A stretch of DNA of 64,000 nucleotides, taken from contig WPIO01000018.1 in the NCBI GenBank assembly GCA_009760855.2, positions 5,782,501 to 5,846,500 on the forward strand, written 5' to 3'. The notes beneath the pieces are model-generated. The model ran no database searches and was not told the DNA's origin. It saw only the letters and a list, made by a program, of their open reading frames with translations. Each line of letters starts with the position of its first letter. The stretch's first letter is position 1. Source of the stretch: Cristatella mucedo. Its lineage: Eukaryota > Bryozoa > Phylactolaemata > Cristatellidae. The position numbers were made by a program, and so were the translations under genes. Below, one piece after another: positions 1 to 36,294 of this stretch.

Positions 1-1350
1 TAGCCGGGATCATTGAGGATCGGCTGCGCAGCTGCAAGGCCGCCGAGGCGGGCCATGTGCGCGGGCCATCGGTTCGGCACGTTCAAGCTGACGAAGCAGC
101 GACCGGTGCAGACGAAACCCGCCCTCAGCAGCCAGCTCCCACAGCCAGAGCTAGACGGCTGTCGGAGCCGGCCATGGCATGCGTGTGCGTGGTGGGGTGG
201 GGCGCGACCATTGCAATCACAAGACTGGCACGAACTGCTGCAGTCCCAGCATGCTTAATGACGAGCCGCACTGCCATGGCAACAGAGGGGACAATTTCCT
301 CCGAGCGATAGCGCTCGAGAGACGGCTGAATTTTCTAGCAGCTAGAGTAATCTCGCATCGTCACTGCCGCCGCCACGTTTAGCAGCAGGCCAAGCGACAA
401 CATTAGATTCAGCAATTATGGACAAGAAAGGAAAAGCAGGCCGCTCCCACGTCTTGTGCCACATGCTCGCAATCGCGCAGCAGCAGCCCTGATTCCCACA
501 AGTACGACATGCCCCAGCAGGGCAAGGAGGCTTGGCTGGCCGCGACCAATGAGGCGCCGCAAGGCCGGCTGCCAGCTGCAGCATTCGACACGTGACCCGA
601 TAACCACCCGAACATTGGACGGTTGCGCTCTGACGATGCAGCAGAAGCCGGACAAGGGCAAGGCGTGGGTGGACGGGTGGCGCCAGCGGCGACCATGACA
701 CTGGCGGCAGCAGGTAGCTGCTCCGCGTGCACCTACCAGACTCGACACGAGCTGAAAAACAATATCGAAAACGCTGTGCAATCGAGTTACGCATATGCGG
801 GCACACGTTGCATAATCGGAAGCAAGCACTGCAAGCTCAGCTCTGGCCGGAAGTGCTGACCGACACGTCTGCCATATGCAAAGGGGGAGGGCGCGGCAGA
901 TGACATGCTCAGCTGCAGTGTGCATCTCTTGAGCATGCCTTGCGATACTACGCTGCCAGACAGTGCCGACCGATGGTGCCGAGCAGAGCCAAGGCAGCTT
1001 TTGCTTCCAGCAGGTGCCCCCTGATGGCAGGCAGCTGGCGGGCACTGGCAATGGTGGTCTGGCAAGGCACGAGGAGCAGCCATAACTGAGAGACAGTCTG
1101 TAGAGGATGTGTGTGGGTAGGAGGAGGGAAAAAGAGAGGGAAGGGGAAGAGAAAGTTTGTGAGCGAAGAGGAGTGAGAGGCTGGAGAGTAAGTGAGGAGA
1201 GGTGTGCGGGAGAAAAGGGAGAGAGTGAGTGACAAAAGGAAGAAGGAGACAGAGTGACAGAGAGAGGGGGAGGGAGGGACGGTAGAAACGAGGGCTGCAG
1301 GACCGGCTTGTACTTAGCAGCACAGAGGCACACACACCGAAATCGATTGT
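1..1350. other. Unassigned GC-moderate DNA left of the GA array
   Basis: No retroelement or conserved exon recognised. Open frames exist on both strands (for example plus 3-311 and minus 409-732), but none has a recognised domain. Remaining PCYT2 exons were sought here on the minus strand and not found. Confidence 0.4.
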
Positions 1351-1362
1351 AACCCTTGACCC

Positions 1363-1845
<483 letters not shown>

Positions 1846-2136
1846 TACTCACCCAAAGGCTTTGTGCCTGTCTCAAAAATCTGTCTTGCAGGTCAACATT
1901 TGAACATGCCACTTTTGATTATCCTAACGAGCTGGACAAATCAATTTCCTTTATCGCCCTAGAGAAATGTGTAGGGCAGTCTAGACCTATTGGAAAGAAT
2001 GGTGGTGTATGGGCGCAGTTGTGCTATGAAAGCATGGGGTTTGGAAGTGCCTAAAACCCGAAGCCATGTTTAGATAAAGAAAAATACCAATGGGGGCACT
2101 TATGACCGGCCCGAAGCTGGAGGATTCTCACTCAAA

Positions 2137-2330
2137 ATGGGTATGACCAGCATATCTCCTGTGGCAGCTGCAGCTGCAGGCAGTGTGTGGGTCCAGTTCC
2201 AAACTGACGGCATTCTAGACGACCACATCTGCTCAAAAGTTCAAGTCTGCTACTTTCAGCTAAGTAAGAATGCAGAAATTCGGGCCTGCTTAGACAGGGA
2301 TACCACATCCGGTTGGTCCATTTTCGACAT
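2137..2330 (+). mobile_element. LINE A relic (3' ORF2 fragment)
   Basis: A degraded reading with ASISPV-like, ILDDHI, VCYFQLSKNAEIRACLDRDT motifs, parallel to the better copy at 62520-62680. Confidence 0.7.
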
Positions 2331-2683
2331 CCCTTCTCGACTTCTGTATTTCACTGAGCAGCTGTCCCATTACACCAATTCTAGCCGCGACCAGCACTGC
2401 CCTCACGGTTTTCTCACTTACTTTATGGTCCCTTTGTTCTCTTGCTCCGGTCCACTCGTAGGGAACTATCTCTCAATCTGGAGCTCCTCAGACTTTACTC
2501 TCTCTCTCTCTCTTCAAGCTCCTCTTCTCCTACTAAAGCCTTTTAGCTTTTTGCCTCGTACGAATCCTAAAATCCAGAGTGGAGACCTACAATTCGGCCT
2601 ATAATAAGGCCTATAATTCGTATGCTCCCCAAGCCTAGAGCTCAGTTCCGACTTGCATCACCATCACGACATCCACTGACTTA

Positions 2684-2806
2684 CATAATTCATTTGTATA
2701 GCACCCCAAGAGAACGTAATCTCTATTCATGTCTTCACATATGCCTCGGGGCTCGAGCCCACGACCTCAGCCAGACCCTGGTCGGGGCAAGCACCTTGAC
2801 CGCTAT
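2684..2806 (-). mobile_element. SINE-2 copy (tRNA-like head, LINE A-type tail)
   Basis: On the minus strand: a promoter-like head, B-box-like GGGCTCGAGCCC, then AGAGATTACGTTCTCTTGGGG and an ACAAATGAATTA end. The tail parallels the LINE A 3' hairpin. Confidence 0.75.
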
Positions 2807-2866
2807 GTATCGCAGCATTTAGTACGTTCAAGTGATTCGTCCTGTGTGTGCTTATGTGTGCTGACA

Positions 2867-3155
2867 CTGTAATAATAATAATAATAATATTAATAATGTA
2901 CTTAATAAAGCGCCCTCAGAGAACTCAATCTCTTCCTAGGCGCTTTGCATTTGCGGCAAACTGTGCATGCTGCCGATAACCATAATTGCATGCTGACCCT
3001 GTGCTTGTCACCCCTAACCATATTATGCTTGTCATTGAGCATGCTACCACTGACCATTCGACCATGTTTGCTTTGCAGGATATATAAATAAAGGGCCTAG
3101 AAAGAGATCAATTTTATGAGGGCACTATACGCATTTATTATTATTATTATATTAT
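2867..3155. mobile_element. Two LINE A tails in inverted orientation
   Basis: 2867-2960 is a minus-strand LINE A tail ((AAT)n then the AAAGCGCC hairpin). 2961-3155 is a plus-strand tail ending in (ATT)n. They abut head to head. Confidence 0.8.
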
Positions 3156-3700
3156 GCAACAGAGCCGGCAACGGTGCAACACAGTTAAGAGGCCTCATCA
3201 GGTAACTGCAACACGGCCCGGGCCGAGCCGAGTGCCAGCACAGCTGCTCCATTTGAGCATTCTTCCGGCAGCTGCTGGCAGCCGGTCATGTTTACAGTGG
3301 GCCAACTGCCGGCCAAGGTCGCTCTGCTGCAGCCAGCCAGCAAAGGGAGCGCCCCATCCAGAAGTGGCAATTACTGCAGCCTCTGCAACTCTGGGCACTG
3401 CTGGAATGAACCCTTCACCCACCAAAGGCCCCCACCCCCCCTGAAGCTTGACACCACCTTTGCCAAACAGCTACAGCGATTGGGCAGAGCACTCGGCACC
3501 AGTGCAGAGGGCATGCTGACAAAGTGGCAGCAGCAGCATCAGCAGCTACAGCGACTGCAGCTACAGCAGTTCCAGCCTCGGCCTCGGAGCTATGCACGTG
3601 GGCATAACTCTGCCGTAGCAGCAGCTGCTTCGGAGGCAAGCTTGTGCTAGCAAGATAGCAGAGAGACAAGAGGCAGAGCTTCAGTTTCAGTCACGAGCAA
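3156..3700. other. CAG-rich unassigned segment
   Basis: Rich in CAGCAG/CTACAG triplets, which keeps several frames open (a plus frame at 3288-3650 reads Gln/Ala-rich). It lies on the 3' side of visible PCYT2 and is probably intron. No domain recognised. Confidence 0.35.
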
Positions 3701-3744
3701 ACAGTGCGGCTGCCGGTGTGCGGCCGAACCAAAAAAAGGACTTA

Positions 3745-7059
<3,315 letters not shown>

Positions 7060-7060
<1 letters not shown>

Positions 7061-8627
7061 TGCATAGCTTGTGTACAACTGCAGCAGGCGCTTAGCTGTC
7101 ATTTTTTATGTAGGCCTCGAAAGGTTTCGCAAACGGTTAGCTGGCCGCACCGAGTTAAGCCCGGCGGCGACACACTCTGCTTCTTGCGTAGAGATTATAT
7201 CCTATGGTATGTGGTTTTAATTGCTCGCGCTGTAAGCTAGTTGGCTGGGGCTGGCAGCTAGTAAGCCAGCTCGGAGGAGGCTGACTGCGACCAAGTACGG
7301 CTTTCTTCCCAGCTATAAGCAGCCGTGAGCACTGGCGAGGGCTGCAGTGATAATGCTCAAAGTCAGTGTTGGCACTTTTCATCTCTACTTCCGCGTACGG
7401 GATGCATGCTATTTACTTTTGATATCGATACATGCTGATATATTTTTGTATTCACTTTTGATTTATTTTGATACTTTTAATATTTTGGGTATCGAAAAGA
7501 TTTATGAGCACTGCTTCCGAGCGACAACTAGTTTAATTACTAGTAAATTGATAAGTCTTGTGTGTAGTGTCGACAGAGAACCGAATCGCTATTCAGCCGC
7601 TTTACTACTGGCTGCAAGAGAAGCATTAGAGAAGCCAAGAGTTAATGGCAAGCAACGTGTCATGCGTTGACGAGCATCAGCCGAAGGGCACAGAAGAAGG
7701 GCACTCCCGGTCGCTGTTTAGTAGGGCCCCTGCTTAGTAGCATGCGCCGAAACATGCACGAGTAAGCACTCTTAAGCTGGGCAACAATTAATGGAAAGTA
7801 CATAAAACAGGTTGCCTGCCACGATGTCCTGTTGTGGTTCTCAAATGTTCTGCCGAAACGATTTGCATTTAGGCACACCTCCACAGCCGGTCCGTTGGCT
7901 GTAGTTGAATGCTCGACTCTGTTGCTTTGCCTCGAGTGATATTTCGAAGGAACAACAATGGTCGTGGAATTGTTTTGAGTCTTACGTGTTGTTGCATGGG
8001 CTCAGCTAATTGTAGTTACTGGCAAAGGTAACTTGTTGTCTTAGTTTGCTGCGTAGCCATGATGACGTAGCCACGAGGACAGCGAAAGATGCACCCAGAG
8101 GGTTTTTGTTAGTCGAGGCCCGGGGCGACTATTCAGCTTCAGCACAGTCGCTGTGGCCGACGACGTGATTGTCATGCAGCAAAGTAGCAGGGCACGAGCC
8201 GCAGCCATTGAAAGCTGGCTGAGAGTTGGAGAGCCCTGAGTATGCAACCTCAGCAGCAACCTGTGCTGAGAGCGCTGCTGCTGCTGCCGCCGCCGCTGTA
8301 GGAGAGCCAAAATTGGTCAGGGAGGAGTAGAGCAAAAAATGCCAGTCTCGTCAGCTATATGAGAATGAAAGAGAGTCGCATCTTAAGTATTACATTGGGG
8401 CAACTTGTTAGCCAGTCAGGGTATTGGGACTGACGTCGGTTCAGCAGGGTGTGACGAATGTGAGATGCTATGGCTCCCTTCTGTTGTTGTAATAGCTGAC
8501 TTGTCACGTATGGACATGGTCACTTTGGGAAATAGTGCAAATTCACTCCGTGAACAACGAATTTATTGGAAACCTCATTTAAGGACTAGAAGGAGAGCAA
8601 AAGAGGAGAGAAAAGGATAATGAGTGA

Positions 8628-8663
<36 letters not shown>

Positions 8664-10080
8664 ACACACAGAGACAGAGAAAGGCAGACACAGAGAGACG
8701 GAGGATGGGAAAGGGCATGGAATGATCTCTCGCGTCCAGTTTGCCATGTGTGTATGTGCTTGCATATGTGTGTGTGTGTGTGTGTGCGCGAAGTCGCGCG
8801 TTTGTGCTGTGCTGCTATTGCAGAGCACGGGTTATTCCCGCTGACCTGGAAGGGTTTTCAGATTTCATCCCTCAGTCGAAAAGTCAGAACAGTTGGCATT
8901 GTACGCTCTGCCCATCGCTTGACTGGTTAATCGGGAAGGCACACCTTCCAAGGCTTCCCCGGAGTTGAGTGCCACATTCAGATTTCGAGTGATCAAGCTG
9001 TCGTTGTGGTAAGTAGGTTTTGTGAAAGGGAACCCTGTTGACATCATTGAGTCTCTGGTGCTGACTCGGATGTGGCCGAGCCTCTGGTGCTGACTCGGAT
9101 GTGGTCGGGTTGATTGCTGCTCGGGGCTGATCCAGGTTTGCTCCTTCCGGGACAAAAGCCTGTCGAGTGCCAGGATGGGGCACACTAATGGGTATTGATA
9201 CAGATGCAAGCAAGAAGGGAGGCCTGCTTGGTGTGGTTGAGGCAGGCCCTTTGACACTCACTACATGTACAAAGTAGCCAGCTCCGCTGCTGCTGTCGTT
9301 CAGCAAAACACCGAAACCAGTGTTGTGGCTATTTTTTTTTTTGGAGATGTTAGTGGTTTATGAGTTAATAGCACTTTTTGTGTGGTTATTCTTCCTCCAG
9401 CCAGTTTATGGCCTAGAGTGATTTATGGTGGGCCAGCAGAGATTATGCTACTGTAGTTGGTTTATGGGCTGGTGCGATTTATGGCAGTGATACTTAAGTA
9501 ACAGGCTACAAAGGCCCAGAGAGTGAAGTCGAGGACACCGGGCCGGGCAGTTGCCAGCTGGCCAGCTGCCACGTCCGCGTGATTAAACGTCTTTGAGCAG
9601 GCTTTCGTGTCCTGCACGGTGCCTCGGACGTGCCGGTGGGGAGTGTCAAAACCAGTTTTTTTAAACACTACACTAAATGAACTCACTTCTTCGCAACTTA
9701 GCAGCAGTGTGTGAGGGGGCATCTTGTGGCATTCTAACGATCGGTAGCAGTCTCAGACGTAGGCCGGAAACCTTTTTTTTTTCCCTAGTCGGTAGGTGGC
9801 CATAGTTGATTGCGGAGGCAGCTGCTATTCGGCTACAGTCCTCTCTGTCACTGCACTGGAACGATTTCCTGCTGATGAGGCAGTGACAATAGCCACGTTT
9901 ACGCCACCACTGGCATTTCCAGTAAATCTGGTAGCCGTGCTGCTGGTAGCTAACGAGTGAGTGACAATGCCTGTTCTAATGCAGCTCTGTTCAGTCTATG
10001 CTTACCAAAAGCACACGTGCCGGGCAAAGGTACAGCAAGGTAGTCCAGTGGCTCCAACCCAAGGGCAAGGTAAAAAATAC
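7060..10080. other. Intergenic region between PCYT2 and AP5Z1
   Basis: No conserved exon recognised. Minus-strand open frames at 8129-8335 (Ala-rich) and 8884-9306 (Pro/Ser-rich) have no known domain. A 29-bp tandem duplication lies at 9053-9110. A (TG)n run at 8768-8787 and a short GA run at 8632-8660 are present. Confidence 0.4.
9053..9110. repeat. 29-bp tandem duplication
   Basis: The core CTCTGGTGCTGACTCGGATG occurs at 9053 and 9082. It lies within an otherwise open minus-strand frame, shifting it by two bases. Confidence 0.85.
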
Positions 10081-10242
10081 TAGATTTAACAGCCTTCTTT
10101 TGTATAGTTACAAGAGCCTTTACGGATATCACCACAGCTTGTAGCTTCAATATAGGATCGCCCACTATAGGATTCGAACCCACGACCTCGGGACCGAGGT
10201 CGTTAAAAGTAACTGTCTTACCTACTGGGCCATCACTGCTCA
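10081..10242 (-). mobile_element. SINE-1 copy (tRNA-derived, palindromic)
   Basis: Minus strand: head AGTGATGGCCCAGTAGGTAA (A box-like), inverted repeat around GACCTCGGTCCCGAGGTC, B box GGTTCGAATCC (10170-10180), then a GATATCCGTAAAGGCTCTTG body and a GGCTGTTAAATC end. It is a near full-length copy. Confidence 0.85.
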
Positions 10243-10399
10243 CAACAAGGTCAAACTGTGACAGGATGAATTCTGCTCATTGGCCATTGGGGGGGGGGAG
10301 TGGGCGGGTGATAGGGATGTCGTCATCAGAGAGCTGCTGTGATCTGCAGTACCGCGATGCATCGTCAAAGTTTGGTCCCGGAATGGCATCCCAGCGACT

Positions 10400-10550
10400 G
10401 ACTGGCTTCTAGCAGTAAAGGTGCTCGCCCGACCAAGGTCTGGCTGAGGTAGTGGGCTCGAGCCCCGAGGCACATGTGAAACACCTGAATAGTGAATAAG
10501 TTCTATTAGGGCACCATACAAATGAATTATGTATAAATGAATTATATATT
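10400..10550 (+). mobile_element. SINE-2 copy
   Basis: A head with AGCAGTAAAGGTGCTCGCC, B-box-like GGGCTCGAGCCCCG, AACACCTGAATAG, a TTCTATTAGGGCACC tail and ATACAAATGAATTAT end. Confidence 0.75.
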
Positions 10551-11027
10551 GCTTGATTGTGCCCTTAGCCGTCTTGGCTCGGCGCTCCGAGCTCGTGCTG
10601 GCCAATTTAATCGGTTGTCATAACTAGATGCGTTGAAGTCACCCGTGCTTGCAGCAAAGGCTCAAAATTGGTGTATGTGTGCATGGGTGGGGTTGTGTGC
10701 ATGGCCGAGAGTATGTGCATCTACATGCATGTGTGCGAGTGTGCGCGCACACGTGTGTACCTCTACCGTCTAGTACCTTTCGTTGTCTTTGCTGTTTTTT
10801 TGTCTCCGAGTCTCTCTGCCTTTTATACATTTATATCTTTCTTGGTTTCTATGACTCTGTCTCTTTTTCTCTGTTGACTCTCATGCTGTTTCTCTTTCTC
10901 TCTCTCACTATCCTTCATCCACTTTCTCTCACTTGCTGTCACTATGTCACCTTCTGTCTAGATTTAGCACTCTTTTTGCAGCTTCTCACTCTCACACTAA
11001 GCTTCTGTCTCTCTTACTCTGCCTCTC

Positions 11028-11028
11028 C

Positions 11029-11100
<72 letters not shown>

Positions 11101-11127
11101 ATCTCTATCTCTATCTCTATCTCTATC

Positions 11128-11175
<48 letters not shown>

Positions 11176-11200
11176 ACTCTCCCTCTCACCCCCTCTCTCT
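11028..11200. repeat. (CT)n with (CTATCT)n core
   Basis: (CT)n at 11031-11094, then about nine TATCTC hexamers (11095-11147), then (CT)n to 11170. It sits about 550 bp upstream of the AP5Z1 start codon. Confidence 0.95.
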
Positions 11201-11717
11201 CTCACAAACACACTCTCTCTTTCTCTTTTTTCTCTCTCTCTCTCTCTCGTTCTGCCACTCTGGTCTCTCTCCTCACTTTCTCTGCCTCCTCTCTGTCTGT
11301 TGTCTCTGTATCCCCATCGTTGTGTCTCTGTACTTCTATTACTTGTATTCATCTGTTTTCTCTCTTTTTTCTTTCTCTAGCTTTACGACCTACCCACATA
11401 GGCAAAAAATTGCATTCTTAGGCATCAACAGTGGGCTCCAGAAATTGTCGTGCCCTGGGCTCAGTGAGTAGAGTGACTGAACAGCTTTAGTGGTTTCAGC
11501 TGTGGTTGGATAGCTCGTAATTTGTTGCCATGCCACCTTGCTCTGAGTAATGGGGCATGAGATGGCTAATGTTAAAGTGTTCAGTTTGAGCCATCTCTTT
11601 AGCCGGCAGCGTTTATTCTTTGTAGTGTCATCGCGGATGTGCCAAGCTGAGTCTGCTGAAGTTAGCAAGCAGTCGTTGTGCTGGTAGTCGACAGTGTTGG
11701 TGCAGCGTGCCCTTAAG

Positions 11718-32381
<20,664 letters not shown>

Positions 32382-32484
32382 GTCCTCGCGGCTGAGCGCG
32401 CGTGCCCGCCATTCTTGTCTCCGTTGGCGTGAGCCGTTATTCGACTGCATTTAGTAGGCCGTCATTGTCTACTGATCATCGCTC

Positions 32485-32560
32485 TTGTATAATAATAATT
32501 ATAATAATAATAATAGTAGTAATAATAATAATAATAGCAATATTAATAATGTAACGTGTG
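32485..32560. repeat. (AAT)n/(TAA)n tract
   Basis: An imperfect AAT array about 100 bp after the AP5Z1 exon 14 stop, probably the tail of a decayed minus-strand LINE A. Confidence 0.8.
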
Positions 32561-33366
32561 TGCATTGCACCCTAAAATGAGCTAAGCCTCTTTCCATGTG
32601 CTTTGCAACTAGCTTCAAGAGAATTACTAAGACAAATCATGCAAAAGCAACCAAGTGTCATGATTAGGCTACTATGCCTGCTAAAGCACACAATAAGACA
32701 TTCAGGGCCACCAGTTAGTTGGACAGATAGTTGAGCCAATGGGTCTTCTGACCGACTCGGCACTGTTACTTCGGTTGCTGTAGTTTCATTACACTCCACA
32801 TTCACTCTGCCATTACTAACAAGTTACTTTCAATTACCAAGGTGTGTGTACTGCTTTTACAGTCAGGATTCTAGTATGCTAACGCTTACTCTACAATCTG
32901 GTTCGGCTCTATTTAGCTTGTCTCGAGTACGACAGCTTGAATCGAGCCTCATTCAGAAGCACTAAACGTTCATCTACTCACGGATTCATCTTCGGGATGA
33001 GCAGAAAGCATCCACTTTCTTTCAGTGATAGGCCGTTTGCAGTTTGTTATGCTGTGCTACTGCTGCTAATAATAATAATAATTAAAAAGCAGCTATATAA
33101 TGGCCTAAGTTGTCTGTGCATGTTGCAAATGCTTGAATGGAAGCGTGTCAGTTGATTAGTAAAAATGGGTTTAAGTTCAGCATGCCTAGGCTCTCAAAGG
33201 ACAATTCACACTGATACAGCAAATACTGTCTGGAGCATGTAGGATTTTAGCATCTTTTTAAACGTCCAGTCGGGGGAATTTTGTGCTAACTTAGTTATGA
33301 TGCTTTGGTTTCATCTTTATTTCTTGTAAATACAGTCAACTCTAGTTATAAGATTAAATAAATAAA

Positions 33367-33735
33367 TACTAAGCTGATTTAACAGCCTCTTTGGTATAGC
33401 GACAGGAGAGACTTGACGCACAGCAACATTTTCCTTCTGCTGTCGACTCTTCATTATTCTTCATCATCGACATTATTTCCAGCCTCTCTGAGTTGTTACT
33501 TTCATGCTACTCATTTACTCGACTGCCCTGCTGACTCAGCTACGCTTCTCACGTTCTTTGTTTCGTGTGATGTGCAGTCTGTTGTTCAGAATGCATACCG
33601 AAGGCATCTTAGGCTTTGAGTTCGCTATAGAGAACTTTCCTTGGTAATACCCACTTAGTAATAATAGTCATAATAATACATTTGATATAGCACCGTCAGA
33701 GAACTCAATCTCCTTCTAGGTGCTTTACAATTGCT
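33367..33735. mobile_element. SINE-1 end, LINE B relic and LINE A tail in a row
   Basis: 33367-33415 is the minus-strand 3' end of SINE-1. 33420-33655 is a plus LINE B 3' UTR (TTGTTACTTTCATGCTACTC). 33657-33735 is a minus LINE A tail. Confidence 0.65.
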
Positions 33736-34224
33736 TTGTCTTTGTGGATTTGGCAAAATTATTATATATTCTTCGACCTAATCCACATTAGTGCAGCATG
33801 CCACTTGCAATGCTTTCTTCCCGGAATGATCCTAAAGTGTGCTTTCACCCACTTGATCTATGACTTGTCGGGTGGTAAGCAAACGTTTTGCTTATTTAAT
33901 AGCCCCCCCCCCCGACTGTCAATGCCCTGCTAAAACGTTAAAGCAGACTTGAGAATGTGCAATCGGGATATACAATTCGTACGTTTGAAAGCAATTGTGT
34001 TGGAATTTGGCTTTACGAGGTCCACAGCAGCAGCTTTGCTCCCTTTGCTAGTTTCTCTGGTGTGCTTTGTACGTCAAAGCATTAACAATGCATTCTATGT
34101 GCCAGCGGTATAGGTCCACGGTCGAAAGAAGCCATAATTTGGGTGTGGGCAGAGCTAACTACGGCACTCGATATTAGGTCCACTACTTGTACCTCCAATA
34201 CCTCAGGGTCTTTGCCCAGGAGGT

Positions 34225-34343
34225 ACGAGGCGCTCGCTTTTCGTCCTGCAGCAGGCAATCCTTTATTGTCCACTGAAAGCGTTTGTGATAGCCGGTAAGG
34301 CTCTCCTGTTGCTATATAAATGAGGCTGTTAAATCAGCTAACC
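34225..34343 (+). mobile_element. SINE-1 copy, 5' part decayed
   Basis: CCTGCAGCAGGCAATCCTTT, GTGATAGCCGGTAAGGCTCT and GAGGCTGTTAAATCAGCTAA. The palindromic arm and B box are no longer recognisable. Confidence 0.75.
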
Positions 34344-34439
34344 TTAGGTCAGGCCCGGCTCTAGATGATAGCTGCTAATGAAGCTTGGCAGGTGCTGATA
34401 CGTTTTCTGCAAGGTGATGAATGGACTGTACTTTATCCT

Positions 34440-35560
34440 TGTAATATCGCCACCTGTAACTCCACAAAGCCACAGAATAATAATTATAATGTACTTGATA
34501 AAGCGCCCTCAGAGAACTTAATCTCTCTCTAGGCGCTTTACATTTGCTGCAAAGGGAAATGCAATTGAATGGTTAGTAAAATCATGCTTGAAAAACAAAC
34601 AAAATGAAAAACATGGTTAGGGGTGACATGCACAGGGTCAGCATGCAAGTGTGGTTAGTGGCAGCATGCACAGTGTCAGCACGCATAAGCACATCAAGGA
34701 CGAATCACAGGGACCCACTAAGTGCTGTCCTAAATAGGTGTGTTTTTAAGTTCCTTTTTAATGTGGTCAGGTCAGGGGATGTTCTGACGCAGGTCGGGAG
34801 ACTAAGTGGGTGAACAAGAGTTTTCGAAAAAGAGTTTTCTGTAGCATACTTAAAGCCCGAACAGCTTTTGGCTGAGTCTGGACGGCAGTTGAGGTAGTAG
34901 TGGAAGTAGCTGCTCATGGTGGCTGGGAAGGACGTGCCACAATCGGCAGGAGGAGAGTTTATCTCTTTGCTTAAGAATTGTGGAAGTGGTCCCCACAGTC
35001 TAGGGCCTGCAGAGCAAAGGCTTCTGTCTCTAATGGCAGAGTAAGGTAAGGCGGTTGCTTTCACGACCTCGGTCCCGAGGTCGTGGGTTCGATTCCTGTG
35101 GTGGGCGATCCTTTGTCACCACTGCAAGCGTTGGTGATAGCCGTAAAGGCTCTTCTGTCGCTATACAAAAAGAGGCTGTTTAATCAGCTAGGATTTATTT
35201 ATTTAATAGAACAGCTCATTTATGGTCCATAGATGATACACGTGGGCACGAGGAGGCTGAAAATGGTGAAGCTGTTCAGCTACGTTCAGCAGGAGCCGAG
35301 CCGTGGCGGGTCAGCGTAAGAACTTTACTCTGTATCCGTTGCTCAACCGGCAGCCATCCAAGCACCTTTAGCAAAGGAGACACATCGTCAAACCAATGAG
35401 ATTTCCTAAAGTAGCCCTGCAGCATATTCATCACCAGCTGCAGTGGCCTAATGGCTGTTTTCGGTACTCCAGCCAAAATGGAATTGCAATAGTCCAACTG
35501 AGACAGAACTAGGGGTTAGTTAAATTTGTTGTAAGCCATCATGTTAGGCGGTCTCTAATC
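34440..35560 (-). mobile_element. LINE B copy split by a LINE A tail and a SINE-1
   Basis: LINE B pieces at 34440-34463, 34801-35036 and 35206-35560 are colinear with the intact B copy at 56455-57150. Inserted are a minus LINE A 3' end (34464-34800) and a plus SINE-1 (about 35040-35195). Confidence 0.83.
35040..35195 (+). mobile_element. SINE-1 copy inserted in LINE B
   Basis: TAAGGCGGTTGC, inverted repeat CACGACCTCGG-TC-CCGAGGTCGTG (35062-35085), B box GGTTCGATTCC (35086-35096), GATAGCCGTAAAGGCTCTTC, TTTAATCAGCTAGGATT, then an A/T-rich end. Confidence 0.9.
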
Positions 35561-35574
35561 TTAAGATGGGGATC

Positions 35575-36290
35575 AGTTGCATCAGTTGGTCCATGCATTC
35601 GTGACATCTCGTCTCGACTTCTGCAACTCACTGCTTACTGGCCTACCAGCGTGTGCGATCAGGCGATTGCAGCTGGTGCAAAACTCGGCAGCTAGGCTTG
35701 TCTGTCGTGAGCGTCGCAGTTGCCACGTTACTCCACTTCTCGCCGACCTGCACTGGCTACCAGTCAAGCAACGGATTGACTTCAAGGTTTTGTCGCTCAC
35801 TTTTAGGTCCCTTCATTCTATGGCTCCAGCCTATCTCTCCGACATACTCCCCCATCAGGCCAAGCATCATACCACCCGCTTTTCGGAATCCAACAGTCTA
35901 GAAATACCTCGTACAAACCTTAAATCCTTTGGAGACCGTGCATTTAGTTCGTATACTCCCAAAGCCTGGAACTCCCTCCCGACCTGCGTCAGAACATCCT
36001 CTGACCTGACCACATTTAAAAGGAACTTAAAAACACACCTATTTAGGACAGCATTTAGTGGGTCCCTGTGATTCGTCCTTCACGTGCTTATGCGTGCTGT
36101 CACTGTGCAGGCTGCCACTAACCACATTTGCATGTCACCCCTAACCATGTTATTCATTTTGTTTGTTTTTCAAGCATGATTTTACTTACCATTCAATTGC
36201 ATTTCCCTTTGCAGCAAATGTAAAGCGCCTAGAAAGAGATTAAGTTCTCTGAGGGCGCTTTATCAAGTACATTATTATTATCAGTTGTGA
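35575..36290 (+). mobile_element. LINE A 3' copy with an open 164-codon C-terminal frame
   Basis: Open 35577-36071: [74 protein letters not shown]. Then the 3' UTR and hairpin (outer arms 36222-36229 and 36254-36261) and ATTATTATT. The coding end is of L2/CR1-like type. Confidence 0.92.
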
Positions 36291-36294
36291 TACA

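Noticed and set aside
3288-3650. Gln-rich plus ORF as a gene
   Set aside because: Its composition is explained by CAG/CTACAG repetition; no domain and no splice partners were seen.
10170-10242. tRNA gene
   Set aside because: A and B boxes are present, but the region between them is an 11-bp inverted repeat and no acceptor stem pairs. The same unit recurs many times with a body and tail, so it is a SINE.
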